NCBI GenBank assembly: GCA_036677375.1
Contig: JAVBWO010000014.1
Span: 1 to 6,159, forward strand
Direction of reading: 5' to 3'
From: JAVBWO01 sp036677375
GTDB lineage: Bacteria; Bacillota; Dehalobacteriia; UBA4068; UBA4997
Length of the DNA: 6,159 nucleotides
Positions 5,812 through 6,159 of the stretch are shown piece by piece. How positions within the stretch are numbered: position 1 is the first letter of the stretch; each line of letters begins with the position of its first letter. Both the position numbers and the translations under genes were made by a program. Under the pieces are notes generated by a model that was not told the DNA's origin, did not search any database, and saw only the letters and a list, made by a program, of their open reading frames with translations.

Positions 5812-5836
5812 GGTAAATATATAAAATAAGTTTACC
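5812..5836. promoter_or_regulatory. Inverted repeat over the AraC -10 box (candidate operator)
   Basis: GGTAAA (5812-5817) and TTTACC (5831-5836) are perfect inverted 6-mers separated by 13 nt. They cover the predicted -10 box and start site, where a bound dimer would block transcription. AraC proteins usually bind direct repeats, so the binder could be another regulator. Confidence 0.35.
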
Positions 5837-5857
5837 ATAGCAAAATGGAAGTTTCAA
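5829..5857 (-). promoter_or_regulatory. Sigma-A-type promoter for the AraC-VOC unit
   Basis: On the minus strand, -35 TTGAAA (5857-5852), a spacer of exactly 17 nt, and -10 TAAACT (5834-5829), with an A/T-rich stretch (TTTAATTAA) just upstream. Transcription would begin near 5822, giving a leader of about 120 nt before the AraC start. Confidence 0.65.
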
Positions 5858-5876
5858 TTAATTAAATATAGACAAC

Positions 5877-5936
5877 AGGGAGGGGTTCGGTGCTATGAAA
5901 ATTAAAATCCGTTCACCGTCTATATGCAAGCATTGA
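5877..5936 (+). promoter_or_regulatory. Possible leader-peptide ORF with strong ribosome site
   Basis: AGGGAGGGG (5877-5885) precedes ATG 5895 by 9 nt and opens a 13-codon ORF (MKIKIRSPSICKH, stop 5934-5936). A second, overlapping ORF of 20 codons starts at ATG 5924 and ends at TAA 5984-5986, inside the loop of the downstream hairpin. Short ORFs ending in a hairpin resemble attenuation leaders. No clear plus-strand promoter is visible (best candidate ATGGAA-N16-TATAGA ending at 5872, weak) and no target gene follows. Confidence 0.35.
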
Positions 5937-5967
5937 CTGGACTATTCTTGGCATGTAGACAAAGCAA

Positions 5968-5999
5968 GAGCCGTTGCGTCAAGTAAGATGCAACGGCTC
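5968..5999. terminator. 13-bp hairpin, terminator- or attenuator-like
   Basis: GAGCCGTTGCGTC (5968-5980) pairs along its full length with GATGCAACGGCTC (5987-5999), with one G-T pair and a 6-nt loop (AAGTAA). Neither flank has a real T-run: plus-strand AAATTCG, minus-strand TTGCTTTG. It could end the minus-strand transcript entering from the right edge, or serve as the attenuator stem of the leader ORFs on the plus strand. Confidence 0.5.
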
Positions 6000-6021
6000 A
6001 AATTCGTGATAAGTCAGATTT

Positions 6022-6114
6022 TATTGTGTAGGTGAAGTTAAACCACTAACAGAGGGTGTGCTCATACCCTTACACAATGTTTTCACCCAAAATAATTTTT
6101 GGCATAGTGGTTAA
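6022..6114. repeat. Interlocking inverted repeats
   Basis: ATTGTGTA (6023-6030) pairs with TACACAAT (6071-6078). Inside this, GGGTGT (6054-6059) pairs with ATACCC (6064-6069). GGTGAA (6031-6036) matches TTCACC (6082-6087), and AACCACTA (6041-6048) matches TAGTGGTT (6105-6112). The last two cross the first stem, so as RNA they would form alternative or pseudoknotted folds. Confidence 0.4.
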
Positions 6115-6159
6115 GCATCTGTTCCATCGCTTGTAAAAATGCTCTAACCCTAACTTTGA
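6083..6159 (-). CDS. 3' end of a possible minus-strand gene, cut by the window edge
   Basis: On the minus strand the frame is open from the right edge for 24 codons to TGA at 6085-6083. The residues (VRAFLQAMEQMLNHYAKNYFG at the C-terminus, helical and amphipathic) look protein-like rather than random. It is too short to assign a family. It reads in the same direction as the AraC block and would be the gene upstream of it. Chance openness over 24 codons is quite possible. Confidence 0.35.
   Translation of the reverse strand, partial: KVRVRAFLQAMEQMLNHYAKNYFG

Larger units (their letters stand above)
5706..6082. other. 377-nt region without a convincing gene
   Basis: Between the AraC gene and the partial ORF at the right edge lie the AraC promoter and 5' leader (about 5700-5857), a plus-strand leader-peptide/hairpin segment (5877-5999), and inverted repeats from 6022 that extend to 6114. 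The sequence is AT-rich to about 5875 and mixed afterwards. No longer reading frame shows coding character. Confidence 0.7.

Noticed and set aside
6021..6065. 14-codon minus-strand ORF (MSTPSVSGLTSPTQ)
   Set aside because: AAGGG lies only about 1 nt from its ATG, a spacing that does not work, and it lies within the inverted-repeat cluster; probably chance.
6137..6157. Telomere-like TTAGGGTTAG on the minus strand at the edge
   Set aside because: Only one and a half units, inside an open reading frame; coincidence in a bacterial sequence.
1..6159. CRISPR array, tRNA or rRNA gene, IS element with terminal repeats
   Set aside because: I saw no regularly spaced direct repeats, no tRNA-like cloverleaf, no rRNA-like sequence and no transposase in the window.

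Overview
The window looks like part of an integrative conjugative element (ICE) from a gut-type Clostridia (Oscillospiraceae/Lachnospiraceae-like). The evidence is strong AGGAGG-type ribosome sites, Gram-positive signal peptides, and two small families (DUF6550-like and DUF3852-like) that I associate with conjugation modules of clostridial ICEs. The species assignment is inference from family content and composition; no rRNA or housekeeping gene is present.

Left part (1-3162, + strand, GC-rich): a conjugation-associated cluster. It holds the end of a membrane-anchored Pro/Thr/Glu-rich protein (1-507), an intrinsic terminator (528-562), a 561-residue exported protein with a Trp-rich segment (584-2269), and a 156-residue protein whose N-terminus resembles DUF2971/ADP-ribosyltransferase-like folds (2283-2753). 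A long hairpin (2765-2800) follows, then a VirB2-like small protein with a signal peptide and two membrane segments (2824-3162). The next transfer genes expected in such a module are absent, and no + strand gene follows 3162.

Middle and right part (3340-5699, - strand, mostly AT-rich): four genes read toward the conjugation module. In transcription order they are an AraC-family regulator (4863-5699), a VOC/glyoxalase-fold protein starting 3 nt after it (4389-4859), a strong terminator (4350-4382), a 68-residue DUF7662-like protein (4117-4323), and a three-cysteine DUF5131/Gp37-Gp68-type protein (3340-4062). A good promoter (TTGAAA-N17-TAAACT, 5829-5857) drives the AraC-VOC pair. I read this block as accessory cargo placed against the conjugation genes, with the junction somewhere in 3163-3339.

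Right end (5706-6159): noncoding but structured. It contains the AraC promoter with an inverted repeat across its -10 box, a + strand leader-peptide arrangement followed by a perfect 13-bp hairpin that recalls attenuators of resistance genes but has no gene behind it, a set of interlocking inverted repeats (6022-6114), and the 3' end of a possible - strand gene cut by the window edge.

The least explained parts are the ART-like gene inside the transfer cluster, the DUF7662-DUF5131 pair, the VOC protein with a helix-turn-helix-like tail, and the orphan leader/hairpin region.
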